Part shown: positions 51,439-59,737 of the stretch, in pieces | How the letters are laid out: the number at the start of each line of letters is the position of its first letter | Position numbering within the stretch: position 1 is the first letter of the stretch | Assembly: GCA_029557915.1 (NCBI GenBank) | Contig: JAKQHS010000031.1 | Location: forward strand, 62,001-126,000 | Length of the DNA: 64,000 bases | Direction: 5' to 3' | Source of the DNA: Bacteroidota bacterium | Lineage (GTDB): Bacteria; Bacteroidota; Bacteroidia; Chitinophagales; Saprospiraceae | Notes under the pieces: model-generated | Seen by the model: the letters and a program-made list of their open reading frames with translations, nothing else | Told to the model about the DNA's origin: nothing | Databases searched by the model: none | Made by a program: the position numbers and the translations under genes

Positions 51439-51912
51439 TTATTTTTTCTTTGTTGGTTTGCTTTTGTAGATCATGACGCCGCAAGGGGCATGGCGTAGTA
51501 CCGATTCGGCCACGCTGCCCATGAGAATCCGGTTCAGCCCTTTCCTTCCATGCGAGCCCATGATGATCAGTTCCGCTTTGGTATTTTTGGCCGACTCGAG
51601 GATGCCTTCAGCCGGGTCCATTTTATCACTGATTTCCGAGGTCACTTCGACAAACGGATGGTCGGCCCGGATCATCTCGACCATCGCCTTGATTTTTTTA
51701 TCCACATCCTTTTTGGTTTTCTCAAACCAGTCGTCCAGCACAATATTGGACATGCCGGTCAGGGTCCAATCATAAAAGTTAGGGCGGGGCAAGACATAAA
51801 TAATATGGAAAGCAGCCGCGTACTTTTCAGCAAGCTGGATGGCGATCTCCAGGGTTTCCTCCGACATATCGGAAAAATCCACGGGACACAGGATTTTTTT
51901 AATGCGTTTCAT
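51439..51912 (-). CDS. Universal stress protein (UspA family)
   Basis: The 157-residue single Usp domain begins IKKILCPVDFSDMSEETLEIAIQLAEKY and ends with the ATP-binding signature MGSHGRKGLNRILMGSVAESVLRHA (G-x2-G-x9-G-S). It should bind ATP. The gene is the first on the minus strand before the cbb3 cluster and is preceded by a perfect FNR-type palindrome, which suggests induction at low oxygen. It may be cotranscribed with the cco genes if the inverted repeat after it does not stop transcription. Confidence 0.94.
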   Translation of the reverse strand: MKRIKKILCPVDFSDMSEETLEIAIQLAEKYAAAFHIIYVLPRPNFYDWTLTGMSNIVLDDWFEKTKKDVDKKIKAMVEMIRADHPFVEVTSEISDKMDPAEGILESAKNTKAELIIMGSHGRKGLNRILMGSVAESVLRHAPCGVMIYKSKPTKKK

Positions 51913-51951
51913 ACTTTTAATTTTTTGTTAAAGCAGAACAATATTACAAAT

Positions 51952-51965
51952 TTGATTTTTATCAA
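51952..51965. promoter_or_regulatory. Perfect FNR/Anr/FixK-type operator (TTGATTTTTATCAA)
   Basis: The 14-base palindrome TTGAT-N4-ATCAA matches the known consensus of Crp/Fnr-family oxygen regulators at all ten fixed positions. It is 40 bases before the uspA start codon. The same cluster encodes a Crp/Fnr-type hybrid regulator. Confidence 0.7.
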
Positions 51966-52010
51966 TATGTGCCCGCATGACCACAATAGGAGGGAAAACT
52001 GATATTGGTC

Positions 52011-52087
52011 AGGTTGGAGGTCAGAGGTAGGAGGTTGTAGGTTAGAGGTAGGAGGTTAGAGGTTAAAGGTCAGAGGTTGGAGCTTAG
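52011..52087. repeat. 7-bp period array (AGGTtaG-like)
   Basis: Eleven consecutive 7-base units, mostly AGGTNNG (AGGTTGG, AGGTCAG, AGGTAGG, AGGTTAG and so on), fill much of the gap between uspA and tRNA-Pro. Apart from the operator, this array and the hairpin before tRNA-Pro, the 51913-52227 gap shows no gene. Confidence 0.88.
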
Positions 52088-52186
52088 AGGCCTTGGGAGC
52101 AGTGACCGGCTTCCTGATCGGTGTATACCCCCTAAATTTTGGAGCAAAGAATTTCATTTAAACGGACCATTCCGGTTTAAAATGGC

Positions 52187-52218
52187 AAAGAGCCGCAATA
52201 AACGTATTGCAGCTCTTT
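52187..52218 (-). terminator. Hairpin terminator of tRNA-Pro
   Basis: On the minus strand AAAGAGC-GCAATA and TATTGC-GCTCTTT form a long stem with one mismatch, ten bases after the tRNA. Only a short T-rich tail follows. Confidence 0.6.
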
Positions 52219-52227
52219 GATGATCCG

Positions 52228-52301
52228 TCGGGAAGACTGGATTCGAACCAGCGGCCTCCTGCTCCCAAAGCAGGCATTCTACCGGGCTGAACTACTTCCC
52301 G
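52228..52301 (-). tRNA. tRNA-Pro(UGG)
   Basis: On the minus strand the acceptor stem pairs CGGGAAG with CTTCCCG (discriminator A). The anticodon arm is CCTGCTTTGGGAGCAGG with anticodon TGG, and the T arm is CTGGTTCGAATCCAG. CCA is not encoded. Confidence 0.96.
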
Positions 52302-52349
52302 AGCTAAGTATAAATCCATGACTTTCAGCCAGTCATGAAAAAAGCGTCG

Positions 52350-52357
52350 CAAAGATA
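52350..52357 (-). promoter_or_regulatory. -7 box (TATCTTTG) of tRNA-Pro
   Basis: The minus strand reads TATCTTTG, 48 bases before the tRNA 5' end. It is identical to the -7 box of the metallophosphoesterase gene. The rest of 52302-52632 shows no gene or recognisable site. Confidence 0.55.
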
Positions 52358-52632
52358 ACATTTTCCTGATAGGAATGGACTGAAAGGGAATTAGATATCT
52401 TAAGTTCCAGACCCGCTTCTTCAATTTCAACAGACGACCGGCCTTCCAGGTCAACCCTTGACCCTATCATTTGGAACTGACCTCAATGGCTGGTCAAACG
52501 GGCTGACCGAAAACGTCCGCACAATGGCCTCGTCTCTCGCGTTCCGGTTCCTTTCCATTTTCCCCTTTATGCATTTGGCACTTAACTTTACACCTGTGTT
52601 TTTCTGATCGAACAGAGCCAAAAATTTTGTAT

Positions 52633-54564
52633 ATGAAATTCAGTACCCTAATCCTTTTACTCTCCTTTTCTATTAGTACGGTTGCCCAGAACTCAAACAT
52701 CGAGCAGCTCCTGGTGGAAATCAATGAAGCGCAGGGCTCAGACCTGGTTGACAAAACGCTCCAGCTTGCCAATGCTTATTACCGGCTGGGTGAATATGAA
52801 CAAGCCAAGGCCGCCGGTCATAAGGTCATGGAGCTGGCTCCCGGCCTGGGGATGGACCGGCAAATGCAGGAAGCTCAGGACCTGGTCGTCCGTTGTGAAC
52901 AAATCACCGCCCTGAAAAACAGCCAGGCTAAGAGCGACCCCATGGGGTCCATGGTCATTGCCCTGCAGCTTTCGGATCTTTTTTATAAAAACGGGGAATT
53001 CGATAAAGCCCGTCAAATGGCTGCGGAATCGTACAAATATGCCTATCAGTTTGACAATAAATCATTTATGGCCACGGCCCTGAACCGTGAGGCCCGGGCC
53101 ACCCTCAAAAAAGACAAACCCAGCAAGGAAGAAGAAGAGGAGGCCCGAAGGAAACTCCGAACAAGCCTGAAAATCATCAATGACCATAAAGTAATTAATC
53201 CTCTCCTGAAAAACGACAACCTGGTCAACCTTGAAGAACTGGGGAAAAATTTTGTGGACGCGGAAGAATTTGCCGAAGCCAACGAATCGTTTAAAACCGT
53301 GATGGACTCCGTCAACACCCATTTCCGGATCTGGTCTTACGAAGGCAAACACAGAAAGAATGGAAAAAGGGATTCCGGATGGCAAGGCGCCGTTTTTTTA
53401 GCACCCCGGGATTCCATAAAAAAAGGACTGCCCGAAGACCTTTATGAAAAAATCGTTCAGTTGAAACAAATCCGCCTGGCCAAAGAGCTGATCGCCCCCC
53501 TGCCCCCGCCTTCCTCCGCAGGAAAGGACGTCAACTTAATGGTCGAGCAAGTCACCAATGAATTAAAGGATTTGTGGCCAAAGGAATTGCAGGAGATCCA
53601 ATCTGATTTTGAAAAAAACGAATCGCGCATAGGGCAGCTGGCGCCGGGTGATGTCAAAAAAGAACTGCTGCAGGCCACGTATAAAAACAAATACGACTCC
53701 CTGATGCACCTGCACATCCTGGACTCCATCAACCTGGAAAAACAGGAACTCTCCATCCGGCAGCATGAAGCGGAAATGGAGCGCCAGAAAGCGCGGCGTT
53801 CTTTTATGATGACCGGGTCCGGCAGCACCCTTTTATTGTCCCTGTTTTTATTTTTAGGATTTACCCGGCAAAAAAAACATAACCGGCTCCTTACCTTAAA
53901 AAACACGGAAATCAAACTGGCGCAGGAACGCTCCGAAGAATTGTTGCTCAACATTCTCCCGGCCCAGGTCGCGGACGAACTCAAACAATACGGTGAATCC
54001 AAAGCGCACCGCTTCGACAATGTAAGTGTATTGTTTAGCGATTTCATCGACTTTACGCGGATCGCCGAAACCCTACCCCCTGAAACCCTGGTCAAGGAAC
54101 TGGATTATTGTTTTAAAGCCTTTGACCGCATCATCAGCAAACATTCCCTGGAGAAAATAAAAACCATCGGGGATGCCTATATGTGCGCCGGGGGCCTTAA
54201 TCCAAGCCTGGGCAACCAGACCTCCGGGATCGTGCAGGCCGCCAGGGAGATGCAACAATTCCTCCATCAGTGGAAAGAGGAAAAAAAAGCCAGGGGGGAG
54301 CCATTTTTCGAGGCGCGGATCGGAATTCATACCGGGCCGGTCGTAGCCGGTGTGGTAGGCATGAAAAAATACGCCTACGACATCTGGGGAGATACGGTGA
54401 ATATCGCATCGCGGATGGAATTGAGCAGCGAACCGGGAAAAATCAATATCTCCGGAGAAACCTTCAAACAGTTGAATGGGGAGTTCTCATGTTCTTACCG
54501 GGGTAAAATCAAACCTAAAAATAAGGCGGAAATCGATATGTACTTTGTGGAGGTGAGTGGATAA
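52633..54564 (+). CDS. TPR-containing membrane class III adenylate cyclase
   Basis: The 643-residue protein starts at the ATG at 52633 (the frame reaches a TTG two codons upstream). A signal peptide (LILLLSFSISTVAQ) is followed by TPR-like helices (YYRLGEYEQAKAAGHKVMEL, KNGEFDKARQMAAESYKYAY) to about residue 220, a charged coiled coil, and one membrane helix near 395-415. A linker (ERSEELLLNILPAQVADEL) leads to the cyclase domain, which has metal-binding Asp in LFSDFIDFT and IGDAYMCAGG. The Lys in EKIKTIGDAYM and the Asp in YDIWGDTVNIASRM are the residues that favour ATP over GTP, so the product should be cAMP. The TPR part would sense a periplasmic or protein signal. Confidence 0.93.
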   Translation: MKFSTLILLLSFSISTVAQNSNIEQLLVEINEAQGSDLVDKTLQLANAYYRLGEYEQAKAAGHKVMELAPGLGMDRQMQEAQDLVVRCEQITALKNSQAKSDPMGSMVIALQLSDLFYKNGEFDKARQMAAESYKYAYQFDNKSFMATALNREARATLKKDKPSKEEEEEARRKLRTSLKIINDHKVINPLLKNDNLVNLEELGKNFVDAEEFAEANESFKTVMDSVNTHFRIWSYEGKHRKNGKRDSGWQGAVFLAPRDSIKKGLPEDLYEKIVQLKQIRLAKELIAPLPPPSSAGKDVNLMVEQVTNELKDLWPKELQEIQSDFEKNESRIGQLAPGDVKKELLQATYKNKYDSLMHLHILDSINLEKQELSIRQHEAEMERQKARRSFMMTGSGSTLLLSLFLFLGFTRQKKHNRLLTLKNTEIKLAQERSEELLLNILPAQVADELKQYGESKAHRFDNVSVLFSDFIDFTRIAETLPPETLVKELDYCFKAFDRIISKHSLEKIKTIGDAYMCAGGLNPSLGNQTSGIVQAAREMQQFLHQWKEEKKARGEPFFEARIGIHTGPVVAGVVGMKKYAYDIWGDTVNIASRMELSSEPGKINISGETFKQLNGEFSCSYRGKIKPKNKAEIDMYFVEVSG

Positions 54565-54974
54565 GGTTATTATTTCGCGCAAAGGCGTCAACCAGTTTAA
54601 TGGTTACTCGCAATGGGGCAAGGCACCAGTACAATCCGTTCCACGAGGTAATATTTCTCGCGGAGAGCGCGGGAAGCACGGAGAAATATTTTATTGAAGA
54701 ATGTTAACCTGTTCGGTCGAAGTTTACCCAGTTGGGTCGAAGTTTAGCTTCGGCCATCTTCAACTTTTCGCGCAAAGACGCAAAGTCGCAAAGCGCCAAG
54801 TTGGGTCGAACTTAGCCATCCTCCATTTTTCGCGCAAAGACGCCAAGACGCAAATCGTCCAATTTAGATGAAGCTTGGCTTCGGCCATCCGTTCGGACGA
54901 AGCTCTGCTTCGGCCATAACTGAATCTTCATTATCTACACATATTCGGAGCTCAACTCCTCCCTTACACAGATC
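54565..54974. repeat. Intergenic cluster of short dispersed repeats
   Basis: No gene is seen in this 410-base gap. It holds three copies of a TTTCGCGCAAAGACGC-type unit (near 54573, 54766 and 54827) and three copies of a GAAG-N6-CTTCGGCCAT unit (near 54739, 54869 and 54898). Copies of GGTCGAAGTTTA and a CTCGCGGAGAGCGCGGGAAG stretch with flanking ATATTTCTC/GAGAAATAT arms (54651-54690) are also present. Such elements are typical repetitive debris in Bacteroidota genomes; some have internal dyads that could fold. Confidence 0.8.
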
Positions 54975-57900
54975 TTAACCGTCCAACGCATCCAGTACCA
55001 CCTCCTTCGCCAGTTCCTTGTACCGGCATAGCGCGTTCGCCAGTTTCATCTGCTCTATTGAATGGCATTCCGGTTCGAAAAGTGCGGGGGAAGCCACCAG
55101 GATACATATGCATTTTGCCCGGCTGGTGGCCACATTGAGGCGGTTGAGGTTGTAGAGGAAATTCATGCCTCGTGGCGCGTCTTCGGCCGAAGAACTGGTC
55201 ATGGAGTAGATCACCACGGGGGCCTCCTGGCCCTGGAACTTATCCACGGTACCGATTTCTATCCCGGGTAATTTCTGGCGGAGGGCGCCCACCTGGGCGT
55301 TGAAGGGAGCCACAATTAATATGTCCTTGTTCATCAGATTATTTGTTTTCCCTTCCTCATCGGTCCAAAACCCACCTGCCAGCAATGTTCCAACAATGGC
55401 TGATATAGCGGCCACTTCTTCATCTGACCGGCTCTGATTGCCTTTGTGGGGAACCGGTACGTAGAACAGACCCGCTTCATCAAATCCGCGCGTCCCGCTA
55501 ATCCGTTGTCTTTCGAGTCCAGGTTTCGAATTCAATCTGCTCTCGTAAAACAGCTCCGAAGTGAACTTGCAGATCTCCGGATGGAGGCGCCAGCTCGTAC
55601 CGAGAAACAGCCCTTTCGTCCCAGGTATAGTCAGGTGGCCATCCAATAAATGGCTGAGGGCGGCAATATCACTGCCTTCCGGATGAGCCCCTTTCTGGGG
55701 CTGTTCTAATTGTTGCGGGTCTCCCAATAAGACCAGGTTTTTAGAAGCCCTCGAAGCTGCAAGTGCATGAGCCAGGGACATCTGACCTGCTTCGTCGATG
55801 AACAGGTAATCAAGGACTCCTTCTGATTTATCTTCGGACCACAACCATGCGGTCCCACATCCGATTTTACCTTCTTCCAAGGCGGCCCTGACCTTGTCCG
55901 ATTCGCCCACTTCCCGGATGAAAGGTATTTCTTCAGGATCTCCAACCGAACCTTTATGAACGAAAAAAATTTCGAGGTCAACCGGCTTATGTTTGATTAC
56001 CGACTTGGCCAGGTTTCGGATCACTTTATGACTTATGGCAGTAATCCCGATTTTTTTTCCCTGTTTGTATAAATCGACGATCATTTGAGCCCCTGTAAAG
56101 GTTTTACCGGTACCCGGTGGTCCCTGGATAGCCAGTACACTGGAATTTAAACTGGTAGCCAGCCTCCTGGCTCCTGACTCCAAATCTTCTTTTTGCAATA
56201 AGAGAGGGCCATCATAGTTGTATAACAAGTCCGGGCGCATTTTGGTCAATAAATGGAATGCCGCCCGGCAAGACCCCTGTCCATTAAATCCATGATCAAG
56301 CAGGTTCCGGGCAACGGCGGCAAGAGAGTCGGTCAGTAAGCGAGGATCTACCCGTTCAGGTACATGCACAGCCCGTGGATGCCTTTCTTTGGCCAGACCT
56401 GACTTTTTTATATCGATGGTATTGTTTTCCAGGGATATGGCTTTCACCTGGCCGATGGATTTTCCTTTAACCTCGTCCAGAGCGTCCTCAACTTCCACCC
56501 GGATTTCCTGCGGAGGAAAACGGTACCGGTGGGTCGGGTTTTTTTCCCTGGGACCTTTAGGAAGTTCTTCAACAAACTCCAATCCAGCAATCGCCTTCCT
56601 TTCTTCAAGAAGATCATCGTATTCCAGTTCATGAACCCTGAAATATTCCCACCAGGCACTTTTATCCTCTCTTCTGAAATAATCCAGCAGGTTTGCCAAC
56701 AAACGCCTGGCCAGTTGTTCGGTATCTTTGCTTTCCGAATTCAGGTTTTCGGTCAGTGCCAGGAACAATTTCCGGGTCCGTTCATCGAGGTCCTTTGTTT
56801 CATCTCTTGCTTCCACCTCCTTTAACAGGGGCCTTTCAATCGGTTTTCCCAGATTGATCTCCGTCTTCCGCTTCTCTTCCAGCCATTGATGCAGCGCCGC
56901 AGTAGACCTGCAATCGTCTTCATTGTATGCCTCCAATTCCGCGATCACCTGTTCATCCAAACTCAGGAAATCATTCAGTTCAAGCGCCACTTCTACCCTT
57001 TTCCTTGCGCTGCTGGCCTTATGCAGTTCGAGTTTGCGTTCGTAAGCGGCAAATTTTTCGAGTTCTTTCAGGGAATAGGTTTCGACGCTGGCCAGGAGCG
57101 ACTCTTTGAATACCTGGTGCAAATCAATAAATCGCAGGCCTCTGGCCAACTGGTCCACTTCGGCCTCATAAACCGAATGGATCATGGCCAATCGTTTTAC
57201 AGTGGATGGCTCATAAGGCGCAAAATGATAAATAAACATACCTGGAAATTCCTCCCATTGTGCCTTCACAAAATCCATAAACCGGCTAAAGGCCTGCTTT
57301 TCTTCATGCTTGTTTGAGGACCAAATCCTGCGGTAGTCCAACCCCCCCTCTTTTTTAACGGCATATCCAATCAGGTATTCCAGTCCCCCTCCCTCAAAAA
57401 AGGCATCCCCTTCAAAATCGAGATAGATATCCCCTTCATTGGGTTCCGGAAGGCGGTGAAAACCTCTTCCCTCTTCCGATTCCAGAGTTTTACTAAGCAG
57501 TTTTTGCCGTCTTCGCCCCTCCAGTTGAATACGTGCCTGCACCTGCCTTTTCAAAAGTGCTTCGAGGTTGCCCCTGCCTGGTTTGAGGATAAGATCGGTT
57601 TCGGCAAACTGCTCCAGCCTTGAAATCCCCTGTGATTTTAATTCTTCGATCTGGATGGACTGCATACCCGCCACCAGGGAAAGGTAATCGTCCATATGCC
57701 GCTTTTTATCACATTCCTGCCACCAACTGCAGATCTGACAATGCTCTACCGGCTCGGGATAAGTCGGCAGATCAGGACCGGCCATGGTTTCTTCAAATCG
57801 TTTTTTCACCAGTCGGTAATAGGCCCTGTAATCCAGGTACCGGAATGCCTCCCGCTCAAAGGGATTTCCCCGCTTGATGACCGACATGCTTTCCGCTTCG

Positions 57901-58367
57901 CCACCCTGAATCCCGGACAAGAGGTCGGTATAAAGGCAGAGTTGCAGGATGGTTTCCGCTTTGGTGTTTTGCGTAAGTTTCGTATCCTGGACTTCATAAC
58001 AATAAGGCCCAAACCGGCTCTGGCCGTCCACTTTCAGGAGGATATCCGCGATCCCTCTCCAGGGCCCCTCCCCCAGTCCGGCCTGGACCAGGACCTCCGC
58101 ACCTGATCGCATGGCTTCCACCACGGCCTCGGAGTCCTTTCCCCGCAAATCAACCACCTGTTTTCCCTGTGCCCGGAGGTGCTCCACATAGGCTTTCTCG
58201 TGCTCCATCCCGCGTTCCCTCAGGACATCCATCATCGGATCATGCCATCGTGGTTTCGCCATTTGACCCATGGCCACCTTTCGGTTTAATTGGGTCAGGT
58301 GGTGACAACTTAGGTGGTTGGTCAGGTCGGTGGCTGCAAGGGTAAAACGGTCGGAATCATATTTCAT
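54975..58367 (-). CDS. RecB-like nuclease / DEDD exonuclease-like / SF1 helicase fusion (TM0106 family)
   Basis: The 1130-residue protein has three parts. (1) A RecB/Cas4-like nuclease (1-~225) has Cys at C21, C210, C213 and C219 that could hold an Fe-S cluster, and active-site residues in WRGIADILL (D108) and YEVQDTK (E125, K130). (2) An RNase H-like region (~325-500) contains DIYLDFEGDAF, YHFAPYEPSTVKRL and YNEDDCRSTAALHQWL. (3) A DNA2/SMUBP2-like SF1 helicase (from ~740) has Walker A GPPGTGKTF, DEAGQMSLA, TVDKFQGQEAPVVIYS and LNVATSRAK. It should process DNA or RNA ends; repair or defence roles are inference. Inverted copies of a dispersed repeat flank the locus. Confidence 0.92.
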   Translation of the reverse strand: MKYDSDRFTLAATDLTNHLSCHHLTQLNRKVAMGQMAKPRWHDPMMDVLRERGMEHEKAYVEHLRAQGKQVVDLRGKDSEAVVEAMRSGAEVLVQAGLGEGPWRGIADILLKVDGQSRFGPYCYEVQDTKLTQNTKAETILQLCLYTDLLSGIQGGEAESMSVIKRGNPFEREAFRYLDYRAYYRLVKKRFEETMAGPDLPTYPEPVEHCQICSWWQECDKKRHMDDYLSLVAGMQSIQIEELKSQGISRLEQFAETDLILKPGRGNLEALLKRQVQARIQLEGRRRQKLLSKTLESEEGRGFHRLPEPNEGDIYLDFEGDAFFEGGGLEYLIGYAVKKEGGLDYRRIWSSNKHEEKQAFSRFMDFVKAQWEEFPGMFIYHFAPYEPSTVKRLAMIHSVYEAEVDQLARGLRFIDLHQVFKESLLASVETYSLKELEKFAAYERKLELHKASSARKRVEVALELNDFLSLDEQVIAELEAYNEDDCRSTAALHQWLEEKRKTEINLGKPIERPLLKEVEARDETKDLDERTRKLFLALTENLNSESKDTEQLARRLLANLLDYFRREDKSAWWEYFRVHELEYDDLLEERKAIAGLEFVEELPKGPREKNPTHRYRFPPQEIRVEVEDALDEVKGKSIGQVKAISLENNTIDIKKSGLAKERHPRAVHVPERVDPRLLTDSLAAVARNLLDHGFNGQGSCRAAFHLLTKMRPDLLYNYDGPLLLQKEDLESGARRLATSLNSSVLAIQGPPGTGKTFTGAQMIVDLYKQGKKIGITAISHKVIRNLAKSVIKHKPVDLEIFFVHKGSVGDPEEIPFIREVGESDKVRAALEEGKIGCGTAWLWSEDKSEGVLDYLFIDEAGQMSLAHALAASRASKNLVLLGDPQQLEQPQKGAHPEGSDIAALSHLLDGHLTIPGTKGLFLGTSWRLHPEICKFTSELFYESRLNSKPGLERQRISGTRGFDEAGLFYVPVPHKGNQSRSDEEVAAISAIVGTLLAGGFWTDEEGKTNNLMNKDILIVAPFNAQVGALRQKLPGIEIGTVDKFQGQEAPVVIYSMTSSSAEDAPRGMNFLYNLNRLNVATSRAKCICILVASPALFEPECHSIEQMKLANALCRYKELAKEVVLDALDG

Positions 58368-58502
58368 AGTGATGGTAAATTACGATGGATTCATTTTACT
58401 TGCTGGTACGTTTAATTTCCTGATTGGGAATCAGTACGCGGGCAGCACTTATTCGCCTTTTTTATTAAGTTTGGGACTTAATATTCAAAATTTTCAAAGA
58501 GT

Positions 58503-59294
58503 ATGAAATATAAATGGCTCGGACTTGGTCTCCTCACTATCGGAATACATGCCTCCCTTCCTTCCTTCTCACAAGGATATGTCAATACGCCCCCTGCCGT
58601 ATCCCCTATGCCGATGAAACCGGAAATGACGGAAATCTGGAATCCCGAAGTTCCAGTAGTAAAACCCGGAAAAAATCTGGGGGAAGCCCCGTCCGATGCG
58701 ATCATCCTGTTTGACGGCAAAAACCTGGACCAATGGGTGAGCCAGCGCGATCCCTCCAAACCGGCTCCCTGGAAAATTGTAAACAACGACCATATGGAAG
58801 TGGTGCCCGGGTCGGGGGGCATCCAGACCAAAATGCAATTCGGGGACTGCCAGCTGCACATCGAGTGGAGCGCGCCCGATATGGTGGAAAGCGGGGGACA
58901 AGGCCGCGGCAACAGCGGGGTCTTCTTTCAGAACCGGTATGAACTGCAGGTGCTGGATTCTTACAACAACCGGACCTACCGCAATGGCCAGGCCGGCAGC
59001 ATTTATAAGGACCACGCTCCCCTGGTCAACGCCATGAAAGGCCCTCTGGAGTGGAATGTTTACGATGTGGTCTATACGGCCGTGCGGTTTAAGCCCGATG
59101 GCAGCGTCTTCTCCCCAGCGCGGATCACCGTTTTCCACAACGGGGTATTGATCCAAAACAACGTGACCATCAACGGGATCACCGAATACATCGGATTGCA
59201 TATGTATAAATCCGCCCATGGTGATGACGTCCTTTCCCTCCAGGACCACAATAATAAAACCCAGTTCAGGAATATCTGGGTCAGGCCTTTGTAA
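58503..59294 (+). CDS. Secreted DUF1080 (3-keto-disaccharide hydrolase type) protein
   Basis: The 263-residue protein has a signal peptide (LGLLTIGIHASLPSFSQ) and one DUF1080 domain: AIILFDGKNLDQWV, MEVVPGSGGIQTKMQFGDCQLHIEWSAP, GQGRGNSGVFFQNRYELQVLDSYNN and YIGLHMYKS. The beta-sandwich family includes enzymes that cleave 3-keto-glycosides and many domains of unknown activity. No partner oxidoreductase gene is adjacent. It diverges from the nuclease-helicase gene. Confidence 0.9.
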   Translation: MKYKWLGLGLLTIGIHASLPSFSQGYVNTPPAVSPMPMKPEMTEIWNPEVPVVKPGKNLGEAPSDAIILFDGKNLDQWVSQRDPSKPAPWKIVNNDHMEVVPGSGGIQTKMQFGDCQLHIEWSAPDMVESGGQGRGNSGVFFQNRYELQVLDSYNNRTYRNGQAGSIYKDHAPLVNAMKGPLEWNVYDVVYTAVRFKPDGSVFSPARITVFHNGVLIQNNVTINGITEYIGLHMYKSAHGDDVLSLQDHNNKTQFRNIWVRPL

Positions 59295-59320
59295 AGGTGA
59301 AAGGTGAAAGGTGAAAGGCG
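59293..59320. repeat. 7-bp tandem array (AAAGGTG)
   Basis: Four consecutive AAAGGTG-type units, overlapping the last two bases of the DUF1080 stop, are followed by degenerate copies. Confidence 0.85.
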
Positions 59321-59477
59321 AAGGGAGAAAAAAATGATCAAGGCCACCGCCACCCACCCCATGTAATTTTGCTCCCTTTCCCGTTTACCCTTAACCGTTT
59401 ACCCCTTGACATGGTTTGGGAGGAGCTTAGCTTCGACCCTGAAACTTAACATTAGGGGTTAGCATAAATACGAAAAA

Positions 59478-59505
59478 GCCGAAGCTAAGCTTCGTCTGAA
59501 CGGCC
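59478..59505. repeat. Dispersed repeat copy with internal CGAAGCTAAGCTTCG dyad
   Basis: GCCGAAGC...GAACGGCC at this site is, in inverted orientation, a near-identical copy of the element at 54889-54915 on the other side of the nuclease-helicase and DUF1080 genes. Confidence 0.8.
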
Positions 59506-59559
59506 ACCCACCACCCACCACCCACCATCCACCACCCACCACCCACCACCCACCACCCA
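59504..59559. repeat. 7-bp tandem array (CCACCCA)
   Basis: Eight consecutive units, seven CCACCCA and one CCATCCA, follow directly after the dispersed repeat. Confidence 0.93.
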
Positions 59560-59737
59560 CCGTCCTGTCCTCTCATCCCGGCTACCCGTGTCCTTTTGCT
59601 CCCTTTCCCGTTTACCCTTAACCCTTGTCCTTCAATTTCACCCCTGCCGGGGGATACCCCTGCTTTTAAAATAATCCACCTTGCAGCCTGCATTTAAGCG
59701 TAACTTAGACGGCATCCCGGTAAAAAAACCTCACCTT

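Larger units (their letters stand above)
59368..59623. repeat. Perfect 30-bp direct repeat pair
   Basis: The same 30 bases, beginning TTTTGCTCCCTTTCCCG, occur at 59368-59397 and 59594-59623. The segment between holds the dispersed repeat and the CCACCCA array. The whole gap 59295-59737 contains no supported gene. Confidence 0.88.

Noticed and set aside
52494-52772. 92-codon minus-strand frame overlapping the adenylate cyclase start
   Set aside because: It mirrors the cyclase signal-peptide and TPR region in another frame, has a Ser/Arg-rich composition and no homologous pattern.
59504-59559. CRISPR-like array
   Set aside because: It is a simple head-to-tail 7-bp repeat without spacers; the other short arrays are the same, and no cas genes are present.
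59427-59693. Gly/Trp-rich 88-codon frame
   Set aside because: It is the translation of the CCACCCA array and neighbouring repeats, not a gene.
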